From NCBI GenBank assembly GCA_020746105.1, contig CM036617.1, positions 163,254,912 through 163,318,911 of the forward strand: a stretch of 64,000 nt of DNA, in the 5' to 3' direction. The position numbers and the translations under genes are program-made. Positions within the stretch are counted from its first letter, which is position 1. Each line of letters opens with the position of its first letter. Source of the DNA: Trogon surrucura (taxonomy: Eukaryota; Chordata; Aves; Trogoniformes; Trogonidae). Below the pieces are notes generated by a model. It was not told the DNA's origin and did not search any database. It saw only the letters and a list, made by a program, of their open reading frames with translations. Positions 24,412 to 36,900 of this stretch are shown piece by piece.

Positions 24412-26650
24412 CTGTGTCCCCCTGCTCCCCCCAAGCTGCGAATGCAGTCTGCTGGGGTACCGCTGGCACTTCTTCCTTGGGGAGAGGGAAGGGGAAATAG
24501 GCAGAAGATGCTACAGGCAGATGCTGTAGGAGAAGGGGAGATAGATGCCCAGATGCCCCACCCTGAGTTAGATGCCTAAGCAATTCATTAGGATTTGTAA
24601 TTGGTTTCTTTGTAGACTGACACAGTGCCTAAAATTGCTGAATACATGCCTGAAAAGAGAGTTGTGGCTACGACACATCCTTCTCAGGTGCTTTGCTGAT
24701 TGAGTTTTTGGGTAAATACCGGAAAAGATCAAGGTGCTTGAATCTGCAAGAAGCAGATAGGGACTGACTGCATTTTAAAGCGTGTACGTAATCGTGACTT
24801 ATTTTTGTCCTGAAAGTAACTTATGTTCTTCGCATATGGCTGTTTTTGAATGCAGCCCCGAAATAACAACCTCCATTTGGTTGGGAGTGAGAATACAGGA
24901 GAATGAGCAAAGCTGTAAACAGGCAAATTCTCTGGGGAAATAAGTAGCAGTTAGGAGGTCCTAATCAAAGGCTATTTCGTATCTTTATAGGCATTATTAG
25001 ATTCCTAAAAGAGGAAGTTTGATGCAGAAACTCCCCATCTCTGTGATTTCATCTGGCAAGTAAGTCTTGGATGGAAGTTACACGGTGGCTTACCACTATG
25101 TCTCAGATGCTGGGGGAGCACTAGTTAGCAGTTGAGGAGGACATCATCTCAAAGCAATTCTCATGTATTTGGAAGGTGCATAAAACTTCTGTGGTTGCTG
25201 AGGAGAATGTCCAGGGATCACCCCAAGGCTCACACCAGAAAGTCAGCACTCTGGGACAGAGAAAGAGACAGAAAAGTGCCCTTGGCAGAAGGTGGCTATG
25301 GCTACACCATGAATTTATTCACTCCAGAGAGAGCTCTCCATCTCCTGGCCATGCAGTACAATGTGAGTTGTACCTGTCTTGCTGAGAGCTACCCACATGA
25401 GATTGGCTCATCTGCATTGCGTAGTGCTTTAGTCTTGAGCCTCTTTGGGCACCCATGTGCACCAAAGACTTTTACTACTGCTCTTGTGTTACTTTTCCCC
25501 CACACCTCAGAGCTTTGGAGTCTGTGGGCTGTGTTGTAGCCCACCAGAGTGGGGTTTTTTTATAGCTCCATGCCGGGTGCATATGTTGCATGCCTTGGAA
25601 AGCAGCATAAGGGATGTGTGAGCATGCAGTGCCTGGGACACAGTACTGGAGGGCTGTATATGGTTGAGGCAGCCAAGTCTGGTGCAGACTCCACCATGCT
25701 GCCTGAAGGACAGAGCTAAATGTCCATGGAAGAACACCCAGCTTTTGCCTTAGTAGCAGCTGGTTTATCCATTCCAAGAGAGGCTGAGAGTGAGCTAACG
25801 TACGTGCAGTGTGGATGATCCCACGACCAGGACTCAAGAGAAAAGCTGGGAGCTAAGCTATTCACAGTATAGACATGCCCTCCGATGTCCTGTCCTGTGG
25901 GGGGAGAGAGCTGACCCAGAATCACATCAGCCCTGTCCTACAGCTGGTGTGTAGGACACACAGAGTTCACAGCTGAAGTAGCAAACCGTTCCCTCCTTCA
26001 GGTCTTGAAGTCTCTTGAAATGCCTCTGAATTATAAAACCTGGTTTGTTTGGGCGTTTTTCCCCTGCCTCTGATGTTGCCTTGAGTGCTCCTTAGGGCAT
26101 GGCCTCAGCCTGTTCCCAGCACAGGATGGCTATTAGAGCTTACAGCAGTGTAGACTGGCTGAGGGAACATCATTCCACCATCCGGGTGGTAACTGCACCA
26201 CAACACTGCCCTAGCCCATGATTTCCCTACTGCACTCTTCTCCCAAGTAAGCTGTACACTAAAGCACCCTCTGCACAAAGCTGACATGCTGCACAGTTTG
26301 GGAGATGTCAAGTCCTGTCTTTCCCCACTCATACACAGCTTTCTGAACTATGCCAGCTCTGAAAAGAGCTATTCCATCCGCCAGACCCTGGTATTTATTT
26401 TCATCTGTCAGAAAACAAATCCAAGCCTGAAGGCTTCCAGGAAGATCCTGGAGTCGAGATCCAGGCTTCAGTCAGAAGGAGTAAAAGTCACAGGTATTTA
26501 TATTAACTTGCACAGTTTTGTGCATGTGGAAAACATTCTAAGGAAGCCAAAATTATCAAATATACAGCAGATTTTTGCTGCATATTTAATGTTTAAATCT
26601 ACATCCATGCTCATGTTCAGGCTGGCTTATATGTTTTTCAACCATATGGA

Positions 26651-26689
26651 GATGCCATATTTTGGTCTTCAAGTGAAAAATATGGCATC
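26651..26689. repeat. Perfect 13-bp inverted repeat with 13-nt loop
   Basis: GATGCCATATTTT (26651-26663) is the exact reverse complement of AAAATATGGCATC (26677-26689). The 13-nt loop is GGTCTTCAAGTGA. The pairing does not continue well outside the arms, so the stem is shorter than a typical microRNA precursor. Confidence 0.8.
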
Positions 26690-29199
26690 AGTAAAATGCC
26701 ACATTTCAGTAAAAAAAGTCTCGAAAGAATAGACTAGTAATGAAGACAAAGAAAGGAAATTATACTTAACAGACTGTATTAGTAAGGAAGAAATGGAAAC
26801 TGGGAAGGACTGCCAGGTCCCCATGTCCCATTTAGGACTGTGCTCTCAGTAGCAGGTTTAAAACATGTTCGAGTTCTCCCTGAGCGAGTTTAAAAGGCAC
26901 CTTCCAAAGCTGACTCCAACTAATGTCTCTGATAGTTCCATGTATTCATGGTATGTCTCTTCCTCCATGTTTTTTTGTTTAAACCATCCCTTTTGAAGAA
27001 TAGAGAGATATTTTTTCTGGATTTCCAACTGTACTGATGCACAGACTGTTCATGAGTCAGGCTCTGAGAGTGATGCCAGGCTGCCATACAAGGTTTAGCC
27101 TGTGGACAAGTGTAATCCTGATGGAAACCACAGCAACCTTTCCTCACTGACCACCTAATTACCCACAACGTGTTGGGACACTTTCTGGATAAAGCTGGGG
27201 GCAGAACTGGCTTCGATAAGTGAACTGCATTATTTTGCCTGTAAGTCCTGTATCCTGACTGTCCTGGGCTGCTGACTCTAACAGCAGAAAGACAACCTCT
27301 TAGTCTCTTGCAGTTAAGGTCTAGTGTAAACTGTGAATTATAAGACTGAATATCTCTTCCAGAGTGGATTAACAGGCTCTGACTCTACCCTCTTCTTTCA
27401 ACTCAGATGGGGATTTGCAGCTGTGTAAACGAAATAAGAATTGCATCTATATCTGTGCCAAGAAAATGTGCTAAATATACAAATAGGCTGAACTGAATAT
27501 GATTTAATCTTCAAAGCAGACACATTTTGAAGGATTTGATTTCCTTTCCCTTCTAAAAGTCAAGCCCTTACTGTGAGCCTGTATCTATAGAAAGATATTG
27601 GTTGTGGGCACCCATTAGCCCTTCCTTTGGCTTAGGGAGTACCATGACCCACACCAGCTAAGGTGAGGAGCAGTCTTTGTCTCAAGGCCCTGATAAAGAG
27701 TGGGGAAAGCTCAGAGGAACTTGCTTGGCAATTTAATCCCCTAGTTCTCTAAATATGTACCCAGGACTAGGAGCAGAGTCATAAAACAGATTCCCTTCCA
27801 GCTAAGGAAAGACATTTATCAGTAGGCTGTAACGAGGTTCCCTCTTGCTGATGATTATCGCAAAAAATATGGAAAAGGCAGGAGCCTACACAGTGTTCAT
27901 GAGGATGTGCATATCTAATGGTAAACTGACAGCTGACTGCTATCAGATATTTATCTGTGGCTTGCTAGCAAGACAAAAATCTACCTGAGCAGATTGAGAG
28001 GAGGAGATTCCTTCAGTGGGTGGCAGAGCGTAAAGGGATGTTGCCATTTTGGAAATGGACCCATAATCAAAAGCTTTGCAAGACAGTATTTCTCAGATGA
28101 ATTGCACAGAGGGAGGCTTAGGAAAAGGTGTCACCTGCCCAGCCTGGATTTGCTCTGTGACAAAGATGCATGTTTCTGTGCACTATGCTGCTTTGTTCTC
28201 AAGAACCTGGAGAGGCTGCGGCTCGGTCAGCCATGTGCTCGTGGCCTTTGCAGAGACACACTGGAGCTGGGCTTTGGGCCATTCTGGCAGCATTGATGGC
28301 TTTGGTTAAATCCGCCTGTTTATTAAGGTGACAGTCGTCTAAACACCCTTCTTTGAGTTCTGCCATCCTTGTCTACATAGATGGTGTCTTTTAGCTGCTG
28401 TAGCTCTGGCAGATGGCTCTGCATCTCTCCTGCTACATAACCTGTGACAACAAACCTTCCTCAACATCAATTCTCTGGCCTATTGTGCTGAGACTCTGGT
28501 CGACATCACAGCTGTCAATCACCTCCATCCCCTCTGAGGTGGACGTGTTTCTGATGAGCTTAGAAAAATTTTGGAGCTTAGTGCTGCTTTTCAGACGGCA
28601 GAGAAGAGCCAACCGGGTTCTGGGAAAGATTTCTGCATTTTTGCTGTCTAACAAAGAGTTTCATTTGGGAATGTCTCTGGTTTGTTTTACTGTTGCTAAA
28701 AATGCACAAGGAATTGCTGCTGACAGGCTCATCCGGGGCTCAGCAAAGTTGCTCCCTGGGCTGAGAGTTTCCTGGAAGTGTGCAGACAGATACATACATA
28801 GGTGCAGTGTGATGAGTAAGACTGAGAAGAGAGAAGCAGAGGTTGTATCTATATGTGGCAATAACGCACCGTGGGGAGGTGGGATGAGCAGGCAGGAGAG
28901 GGCTGTCATCCTCCCATGAAAGCAAATGGGAACCCTAGCCCATCCAGGACACGACATTTAGGGGATTTTCTTCCATGTGTGTGTTTGCACGGGGATTCTT
29001 TCACATCACATGTATGATTTAATGAGAGGAATCTACCTTCCCTTGCAATGGACTGGGGCACTCGCTAGCTGAGCTGGGAAGACTGGGCTGCAAAGCGATG
29101 AGAAGGCAGTCATTTATCATGAGCAGGGGATCTGTTTGGAGAGCGAAAATGCCTATCACTTGAATTAAATGAAAAAAAGGAATCAAGGAAAGAGGTTAA

Positions 29200-29620
29200 C
29201 ACTACTTACTCTTGATAAAGCTTTTATCTGCAAAATGTCACATTCTTCAAAACCCAATCAGCCAGTCATGCTCTAGGCTTTAACAGTTGTAACTCTAATT
29301 GGACCCAGAAAATTAGTTTATCTGCAGCATGAAAGCACAAAACACAGCAAAAAAACTAATCAGATTTGCATGGTGGGAGGGTCTGCATGACACGAATGTT
29401 GAGCCGTTGCCAGTGTGGCCTTTCCAACATCCCCCAGATCACAGAGCCCACTCTGCACTCTGCCTCTAAAATGCTAGATCTCCTAAGACGCAGAAGCCAC
29501 ACCAAGTTGCTCCAGGACGGAGTACAATTTTACTTACTGCTATAAATCAGACTGCAAGCAGCAGAACAACCAGCTCACCCGGACGATTAGCATTCCGGCT
29601 GCTGCTGGAAGAGCGTGAGT
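29200..29620 (+). promoter_or_regulatory. Candidate promoter/enhancer block
   Basis: The block has two TTATCTGCA GATA-type elements (29224-29232 and 29318-29326), CCAATCA at 29254-29260, an ATTTGCAT octamer at 29364-29371, TATAAATC at 29541 and a donor-like GAGC|GTGAGT at 29614/29615. The region just after 29580 is richer in CpG than its surroundings. Order and spacing (TATA about 70 bp before the donor) would fit a short first exon, but no transcript is shown by the sequence. Confidence 0.25.
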
Positions 29621-30468
29621 CCAGCCTCGCCGAGGGAGGCAAATCTTGACTGACATTTCCCACCCTCACTGCGCTGCTGTCTCCTTCCCCGGGAGAAGGG
29701 TATGTTTCCCTTTGCCCGTGCCTGACAGCGTCATACATCACCTCTCAGCCTCCTGCAATATTCATCCAGGGACACCAACGAGAACAGCTCCAGACCTCAG
29801 GACAGACAGGGAGCTGCCCAAGGTCAGATTTTAGAAGTAAAGAAAATTCTTCCAAGAGTCAGTCAGATGGGCAGTTTCTCATTTTAAGCTGTGCATTATT
29901 TATCTGCATTGCCTCCCAACAGTCTTCGTAATGGCAGACTAGACCTGGACTTGTGCTTGTGAGAGTTCCCTGCAGTTCTGTGCAGGGAACGTCTCTGTTC
30001 AGGCTGAGACATGCTGCAACCTGCCCTGGGAAGACTCCTGGGACTCTTGTCATAGGGTTGCTCATGAAAGGCAGGGCTGTGCATGCTACTTGGGTAATTT
30101 AGGGGTAAGAAAGGCTGGCGTTCCTTGCAATGGTGTGTCTTGAAGAGTTCTAGAGAAGAAAGAGGATCTGAGATGGTAACTCCTTGCCGGAAGAGGACTG
30201 CTCCCTACAGGGCACTTCCCAGTGTCTGAGTCAGTCGAGTTACACAAGTGACAAAAAGCAACGTGGCTTTCACCACTTTCCCTGGATATTAGTCCAAAGT
30301 CAGCCAGAACCCAGAATTCAGAGACTGTCACAGCACTGGGCTAATCGTTCTGCTCCTCAATTCATGCCAAACAGTTCTCACTTTTCCTTGATGTCTGCAT
30401 CCTTGGGGTGCTTCTGGACTGTGGTTATATCCTCTACTAATGTCCCATGTGCAGAGTGTCTTATCACT

Positions 30469-30534
30469 TACAGAGGGATAGATATACTTCTACAGAGGGA
30501 CAGATATACTTCTACAGAGGGACAGATATACTTC
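30469..30534 (+). repeat. 22-bp minisatellite, three copies
   Basis: TACAGAGGGACAGATATACT plus TC is repeated at 30469, 30491 and 30513. Only one base differs in the first unit (T for C). Because 22 is not a multiple of 3 it would not give a protein repeat. Confidence 0.9.
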
Positions 30535-33500
30535 TGTTATCTCTTCCAACCAGTTTTCACCAGGCACAGAAACTGCATATGCAGTTGGGGAATTTTGATA
30601 TGGTCCTATACTGTATGGAATCCTGCTTCCAAGCACAAAGCAGACATCCAGTGGGTAGGGAGAGTTTCTTTCCTCTTAGATCCTAAAGTCTTTTAAAGAA
30701 CATATAGCACAAAGGCCTCTTCCTCCAGGCTCTCTTCAGGGACATTCTCCCCTGCACTTCCTTTTCCGAGTGTTGCCGCCTGTTTTTCACAGGCACCCAG
30801 ACATTCACAGAACAGTAATAGGCAAAAGCCTTTCATCTGCCTTTAACGTAGGCAGAAAAATCTATTTGTATTTGCAGTAGCAGATGCTCTTATTTTAGTT
30901 ACTCACTTCACAAAGGAGCTTATCTACTACCTTATAGGAAAGGTCTTATGGGTATCTCATTCATAAATTAAACTGCATAAATTCTTGATTTGTTGAAATA
31001 TCACAAAGATAATCATTGTATCAACACGAGCATCTCAAGAAGCCAGAGAGAAGTGAGAGGCCCTGTTCCAGGTCCACGGGAGAGTGTCTTGGCCATCCCC
31101 GTTTTCAGCAGTACTATTTCTTTCAAAGAGAAGTAGCTCCAGCAGAACTTGGGGTCCTCGACTTTGAAATCATCAGGGATGTGGTTGTCAGGTCACACTC
31201 CCAAAGGTTTAGGTTTGCGTCCTGCTCTAAATAAGGCAAAATAGGGATGCCAAGAGCAGGTTTCTCCATTTACAGATTTCTGTGGAGGATTCTGGCAGGG
31301 TGTGACTCAGAGGACAGGGAGATGGGGCCCTCTGAGAGAAGAAGGTGATCTAAGTTGGAGGCCAGACAAGGAGTCACAGGACACTTCACCGTTCCCCAGG
31401 ATCTTTCTGGTAAAGGACCATACTCAAGCTCATTATTCCAAAAGATGGCTGGCCAGAGTAACATGAATAGTAGGTATTGTCTTTCAGGGCTGTGACAGAA
31501 ACCAACACAGGCCAAACTGCTTGCGTTTAGTTTTCTGGCTGACATATATGGCCTGAGTAGCCAGTGTGTCCATTTCAATATGCAGCCATCCATTACCCTG
31601 GAGTTTCATAATAATATCCATCTGTTCTTTAGCTTGCTTACGAGAAAGGATCGTGGGGTTACAGTGGTACCAATTAGCACATCTTGTTGAGATTGTGTTT
31701 AAAAATATTCACCGCCCATCTGTGTGCAGAGAAAAATCCATTTCTGTTAACAAGGTTGTTTTCCTTTTGACGCTTGCTGTCTTCAGTACCTAACTTGGTA
31801 CAATGAGTGTTGGGAGAAGGGGAGAGCTTTACAGCAAGTGGACTAGTGCCTAATGTGGAATGGAACTGGCCAGAGTCAACGCTGGAGAGTGAGATGAAAG
31901 TTTGGGATGCAGGAAAGTGGCAGAAGAGCATGAAGCAGGGGAAGTACTTCTAATGTTCCCCCTAACCATCCCCAAACCCCACTGGAGACAAAGTCTACAA
32001 CAGTACAGTGCTACATTTGGGGTGCACTATTTAACAGGACTCTGTTAAGTGTATGCTCATTCCTATCTTGCTGGACAAAAAGGGACCACAAAGGATGGTT
32101 TTGCAGAGCACAAGCACTGCACCAACCAGAAGCTGGGATGTGCTTGTCTTACAGTGATCTTTAAGGTCTCATAGCAAGAGTGCCAGCCATTCCTCACAGC
32201 CTCTGACTCCAACTCCACTGTGCTTGGGTGCTGTACTCGATTGTCTTTTACTCTCTTTGACAATAGCAGACAACAGAAAGCAGCAGAGATGTGAAAGAAT
32301 TTGGCTGTCCTCTCGTTTGAGGGCAGATTTGGTCATCAGGCCAAATTCAAGAAAATGGCTGGCATGAAGTACTTGTAAATCCCTGTGTGAGCAGAGAGAT
32401 TGAGGGGATTAGCTGCTGGGGAAGAGAACAATGAGCAGCTCTCCACTGTCCCTCTGCCAGCCCAAGCACAGCACCCCCAGCACAGCACCCCCTCCAAGAG
32501 CCACTCAGCCCATTTTTAAATTAGTCCTATGTTGACTTCCTTCTCAGACCTGGCACGTTCCTCCAGCATCAATGAAGCATTGTGAAAGACACTTGCTACA
32601 TCCCCCATAACTCCCTCAAACACCCGGAAATTGGCTTCTGAACCATGTCTGTACGCTGGCTTGTGCTTGCTGCTGGTGCTGCGCTGGGGAGAAATGCAAA
32701 GCAGCCGTGGATATAGAGACACTTGAAAGAAATACTAGGCTTGGCTGTGCAGTCCATGTATGCCAGCCAGAAAACTATATGTAAATGCAACCTGCATCAT
32801 GTATTGGTCTCTGTCACAACCTCAAAGGGCAATACCCCCTCTATGTAACTCTGGCCTGCTGTGTCAGGCTGTTTCTCAGGACATGGTGGTCATGGTGTCC
32901 ACACATGCTGTCTGTGTGTGGTAGCAAGGTCTGACAACTTGAATAAAACTGTCTCCATTACCACACACTGATGCAGGTGTTATTCTATGACCTCTGCACT
33001 ACAGCTAAGGGACAGTTAGGGAATGCAAAAACTTCAGCTTAAGCAAGATTTAAAAACTGTAATACATTTCTTGGCTTTGTGTGATCTCAGTGGAGATGGG
33101 AGTGTCACACTGCAGTCTTAGCTCTGCTTAGCATTCTCTGGCAATAGCCAGAAGGCAGGTGACAGTACCTGACATTTCACTCTTATGGCTACTCACAGTT
33201 TTCATTTAGTGTCATAACCTGGAGTTGATTGAAAACGTAGCCTGGAGGAAGCTTTCAGACCCAAGCCACCAAATGTGAGGAACTTTCAGTGCAGGCTGAC
33301 TTGCATGCATGAGTTAGCTTGCTCAGGTGCTGATGAACACTCTGTAACCTTCTTCCTAGCTGTGAGCCCAGCAAGTCTGAGCTTGCTCTGGGCAGGCTTT
33401 AGCAGGAGGAGCGTTCCTCTCTGCAGGCTACGGCACAAGGTGCGACTACCCCTCCATTCCTTTTGCAGATCGATTTTCTGGAGTCCTGTGGGACACACAC

Positions 33501-33748
33501 AGGGCAGCTGTGAGACAGGAGCTGGGGCAGGGGGCTGGAAGAGCTGTTAAATGACATTCAAGGCAGGTTGTGTACCTGTTCCCTTTCCACAAGTATATCC
33601 ACCTTCAGCATAGCTGGGATGAGTTTACCAATTCTGTCACCTTCTCCTGCTCTCTCTGGTCTAGAGGATGAGAAATGCCTGGAAGTACCCCAGAAAGAAT
33701 GTGTGTATGGTCACTTTGCTCCAGCAGTCCATATAATAAATGCCATGA

Positions 33749-33936
33749 AGCATGGTTGCCCAGGGAGGTTGCCTGGAGAGGTGGTGGAAGCCCCATCCCT
33801 GGAAGTTTTCAAGGCCAGGCTGGATGGGGCTCTGAGCAGCATGGTCTAGTGGGGGATGTCCCTGCCCATGGCGGGGGGGCTGGAACTAGATGATCTTTAA
33901 AGTCCCTTCCAACTCTGACAATTCTATGATTCTATG
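33749..33936 (+). mobile_element. CR1 LINE 3' tail
   Basis: The frame reads GEVVEAPSLEVFKARLDGAL, the CR1 ORF2 C-terminus, then a stop and the 3' UTR block GGAACTAGATGATCTTTAAA, ending ATTCTATGATTCTATG. It is a short 5'-truncated insertion. Confidence 0.93.
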
Positions 33937-36900
33937 GAATGCTGGAAAACTGCACCCCGGCTAGAAGTAATTTCTGTACACTACTGAGCAGGTAGTGAAA
34001 TGCCTAAGCTTTGCCCAACCAAACATTCTTCACCCCCCCCCCGCCCTGACGATCCATGCTTAAAGAAGGTTGGCCACATTCACTGAGAAGCATAGCAGGG
34101 CATGTTTGGCAGGCCAAGGCAGTGAGAGATATCAGAACGTTAGTATCTGGGCAGCCAAGGCTTTTTTGCTTATGTGGTGGCTGTGCAGGAAGCCTTAGCA
34201 CCTCTGAGTAGGTGCTAATGGGACACTGAAGGTGTTTGTAACAATGTCAATACTGCCCCGCCAAGCATTTTGAAGCATGAGTCACCTCTTCCTGAATCAT
34301 GAGACTGGCTTTCAAGTTATTAATATTTATTTTCTGAATGAAAATAGGAATAACCTGCCTTTACTTCCAAACCTTTGAATCTGTAGGATAATTCAAATGA
34401 TGCCTATGGAATTTTCTCTGCATGCATGAAAACCTTGGTTTGTTGTCTTTGTGCTGCTTTCTCTTCTTTAAAATAAAAATAAAACCAAGATTTATTTTTT
34501 TTTTCTCTCAACAGACAGATCCAAATCTGGGAGGACTTGAATCTCACCAGCTGTTACGAGATTTACTGTAAAACCACAAGGATTTGCACTGGTTATTGAG
34601 CAGCCATATGCTTGGCTCAGTGCAGTGCCCTTTTGCACTTCTGACCAAGCTGCCTATCTGTCCATTTTAAAGTTTTCCCTGCTGGCAAGAATTTACTTTA
34701 GCTCAGATACAGTGAGGACATCGGAATTATTCTCTATTTGCCCTTTCCAGCATTCTCAAATAAAATTTGTCTAGCATGATAGATACAGTTGCTAGTGGTG
34801 TCTAAAAAACTCGTAATTGATGATGCAATGAACCAAGAAGAAGCAGATCTCCAGTCAGCCCCATGAAATTCTATATGCTTGAAGAGCCTCTTGGAGATTC
34901 ATTCTGCAAACAAAATCCCTGCCTTCTCTTCACCTTTCCCCTTTTGCTTAGAGGGGAAGGACAGAAGAGCTGCTCAGATGTTCACCTAAAAATGCTTAGT
35001 GCCTAAAACCTCCATGCTTCCTATTGGCAATGAGAGCAAAAAGCTGTCATGCACCCTTTATCATGTCCTTGGAGCTGCAAGACTGTATTTCTGTGGTGCA
35101 GGCCTAGAGCACAGGGTTTTGCAAGTCTGGATGTACTGAAACCCACCAAGGGCTACAGCACAGCTGTCAGGGGGTGATAAGTTCTATTTCTAGCAGTGTA
35201 CTCTGTACCTGAAGCACCCTTGGTTGCTGGCTGGTGGTAGACAAGAACACTGAGTCAGTTACCTTTCTTAGGGCACACTCTCATGGTTGGTAGAGGAGGT
35301 GAAAGGTGCTTTGGAGGCTCCCATTGCTGCCCAAAACCTTGTGAAGTCTCCAAAAGGAAATGCAAGACAAGGGCGAGGCTTTGCAGGAAGCACAAGGCTC
35401 TGGTAGATCTCCCATTTCTGCTTAACTGCCAAGGCTGTGAAGCACTGGTTGACGAGGCTTTGCGTGTGCTAGAGGAGGGAAGTGCCCTTTCGCACCTTCC
35501 TAACCTGCTCGTGGTTGCGTAAGCCTGAAAGCACAGAGCCTGAGGTTGCTATGCCAACTTGTGTCCCTAATTCCTCCCATCCGTCTCCCCGCATGAACAA
35601 TGCTGTGGGCCTGAACAAGCAGGAGCCCACACCAGAATGACCCACTGGGAGCAAAGGCTTTGCTCCACTGGTGGAGGAGGCTGATGGACTCTGCGAGGTG
35701 TCTGTTCCCATGGCCTTCATGCCGACAAAGAGCAACTACAGCAGAGGGACTGGTTTGCAGCACTTGTGCTTCGTTATCCCCAGTGCTTTACCTGTGCTGC
35801 TGAATTTGGTTTCAAGTCCTCACTGGCAACACTGTGCTGTCACTCATCCAAGGAATCACAGGTATGTGTGTGCCCGGTTTCCTTTCTGTAGCATTAAAAT
35901 AGCATAAAGTGTCTTTCAAAGACACTGAGAAGGAGGAATCACTATTTCCGGGTGCTTACATAAACTGTCTTCAAGTGCAAAAGTGAAAAAAATTGATCTC
36001 CTTATGTTCTTCCCCTACTCACTCCCTTAAGAAGGGCACTACATAGAATTAGGTTGTATGGTAAAAGGGTCAAATTCCTGAGACAGAACAAAAACACAGT
36101 GTGGCTTAGATATTTACTGCATGGAAGAAACTTGCAAATGTAACAGTTCAAAGTTTTTGCATCCTATCTTAAACAGCAGCAATTTCCAACACAAATTCTT
36201 ATAGTTACCCCCTTTCCCCTCTTTGTTTGACTTGCCACGTAAATCATAGACACTTTTCTTTATACTCCTGCATTATCAGAAGTGGGAATCCTGATGGGTT
36301 TTTTCGCCAGTAATTTAATTTGTCCCTTCTGTTCATTTCATAGATGCAGTTGCCCTCTGCTTCGAAGCAAAGTGCAGGTCAGAGTCAATGGGAGCCTTTA
36401 ATAATCTGGTAGTCTCATCCGGTGCTGAAAACGGAAAGTTTTCTTGCTAATTGGATTGTTGTGAGATTATCTGAACAGGAACAAGCTCCTCTGGACAAAA
36501 GGAAGCCGGAAGAGTAGAGAGTTATGGAGAAGGTAATGGGTAAATTTATACTCCTGTACACGTCCTCTGAGCCTTCAGCCAGAACAAATGCAGAGAGAAT
36601 GCCTTAGATCTGGTTTCCTTCGACTTGTCAGCTTGCTTAGTCATGTACACCAGAGTAAAAGCCACTCTGATTGGCTTTCATGTCAGAACGATAGCTTTTT
36701 CACGTTGCTAAAAGTGGGGTGCCAGGCTGGCACGGCCTGCAGCCCGAGCAGAGGAAACAGGCTGGCAGCAAGGCAAGGTTGGTGATCCCGAGCCTTTCTG
36801 CTTCCGCTGGGCAGGACATCAGAAGGGAGGCTCAAGGTAAGTTGCCCAGCCTTGAAATATTGTCCCTGAGGAGGCAGGCAGCAGCGCTGTTGCCTCCATA

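Larger units (their letters stand above)
21617..33748. other. Unique non-coding DNA, about 12 kb
   Basis: No protein gene recognised. It contains the short repeats at 24390, 26651 and 30469 and the candidate regulatory block at 29200-29620. The longest frames (148-170 codons near 26286, 28413 and 30184) show no family motif and have overlapping frames on the other strand. Confidence 0.55.

Noticed and set aside
30469-30534. Repeated 22-bp units as a CRISPR-like array
   Set aside because: The units are directly adjacent with no spacers, and this is vertebrate DNA; a simple minisatellite.
34490-34560. T-rich run ending CAACAG as the acceptor of a coding exon
   Set aside because: No open frame with a recognisable product follows, and no matching donor or neighbouring exon was found.
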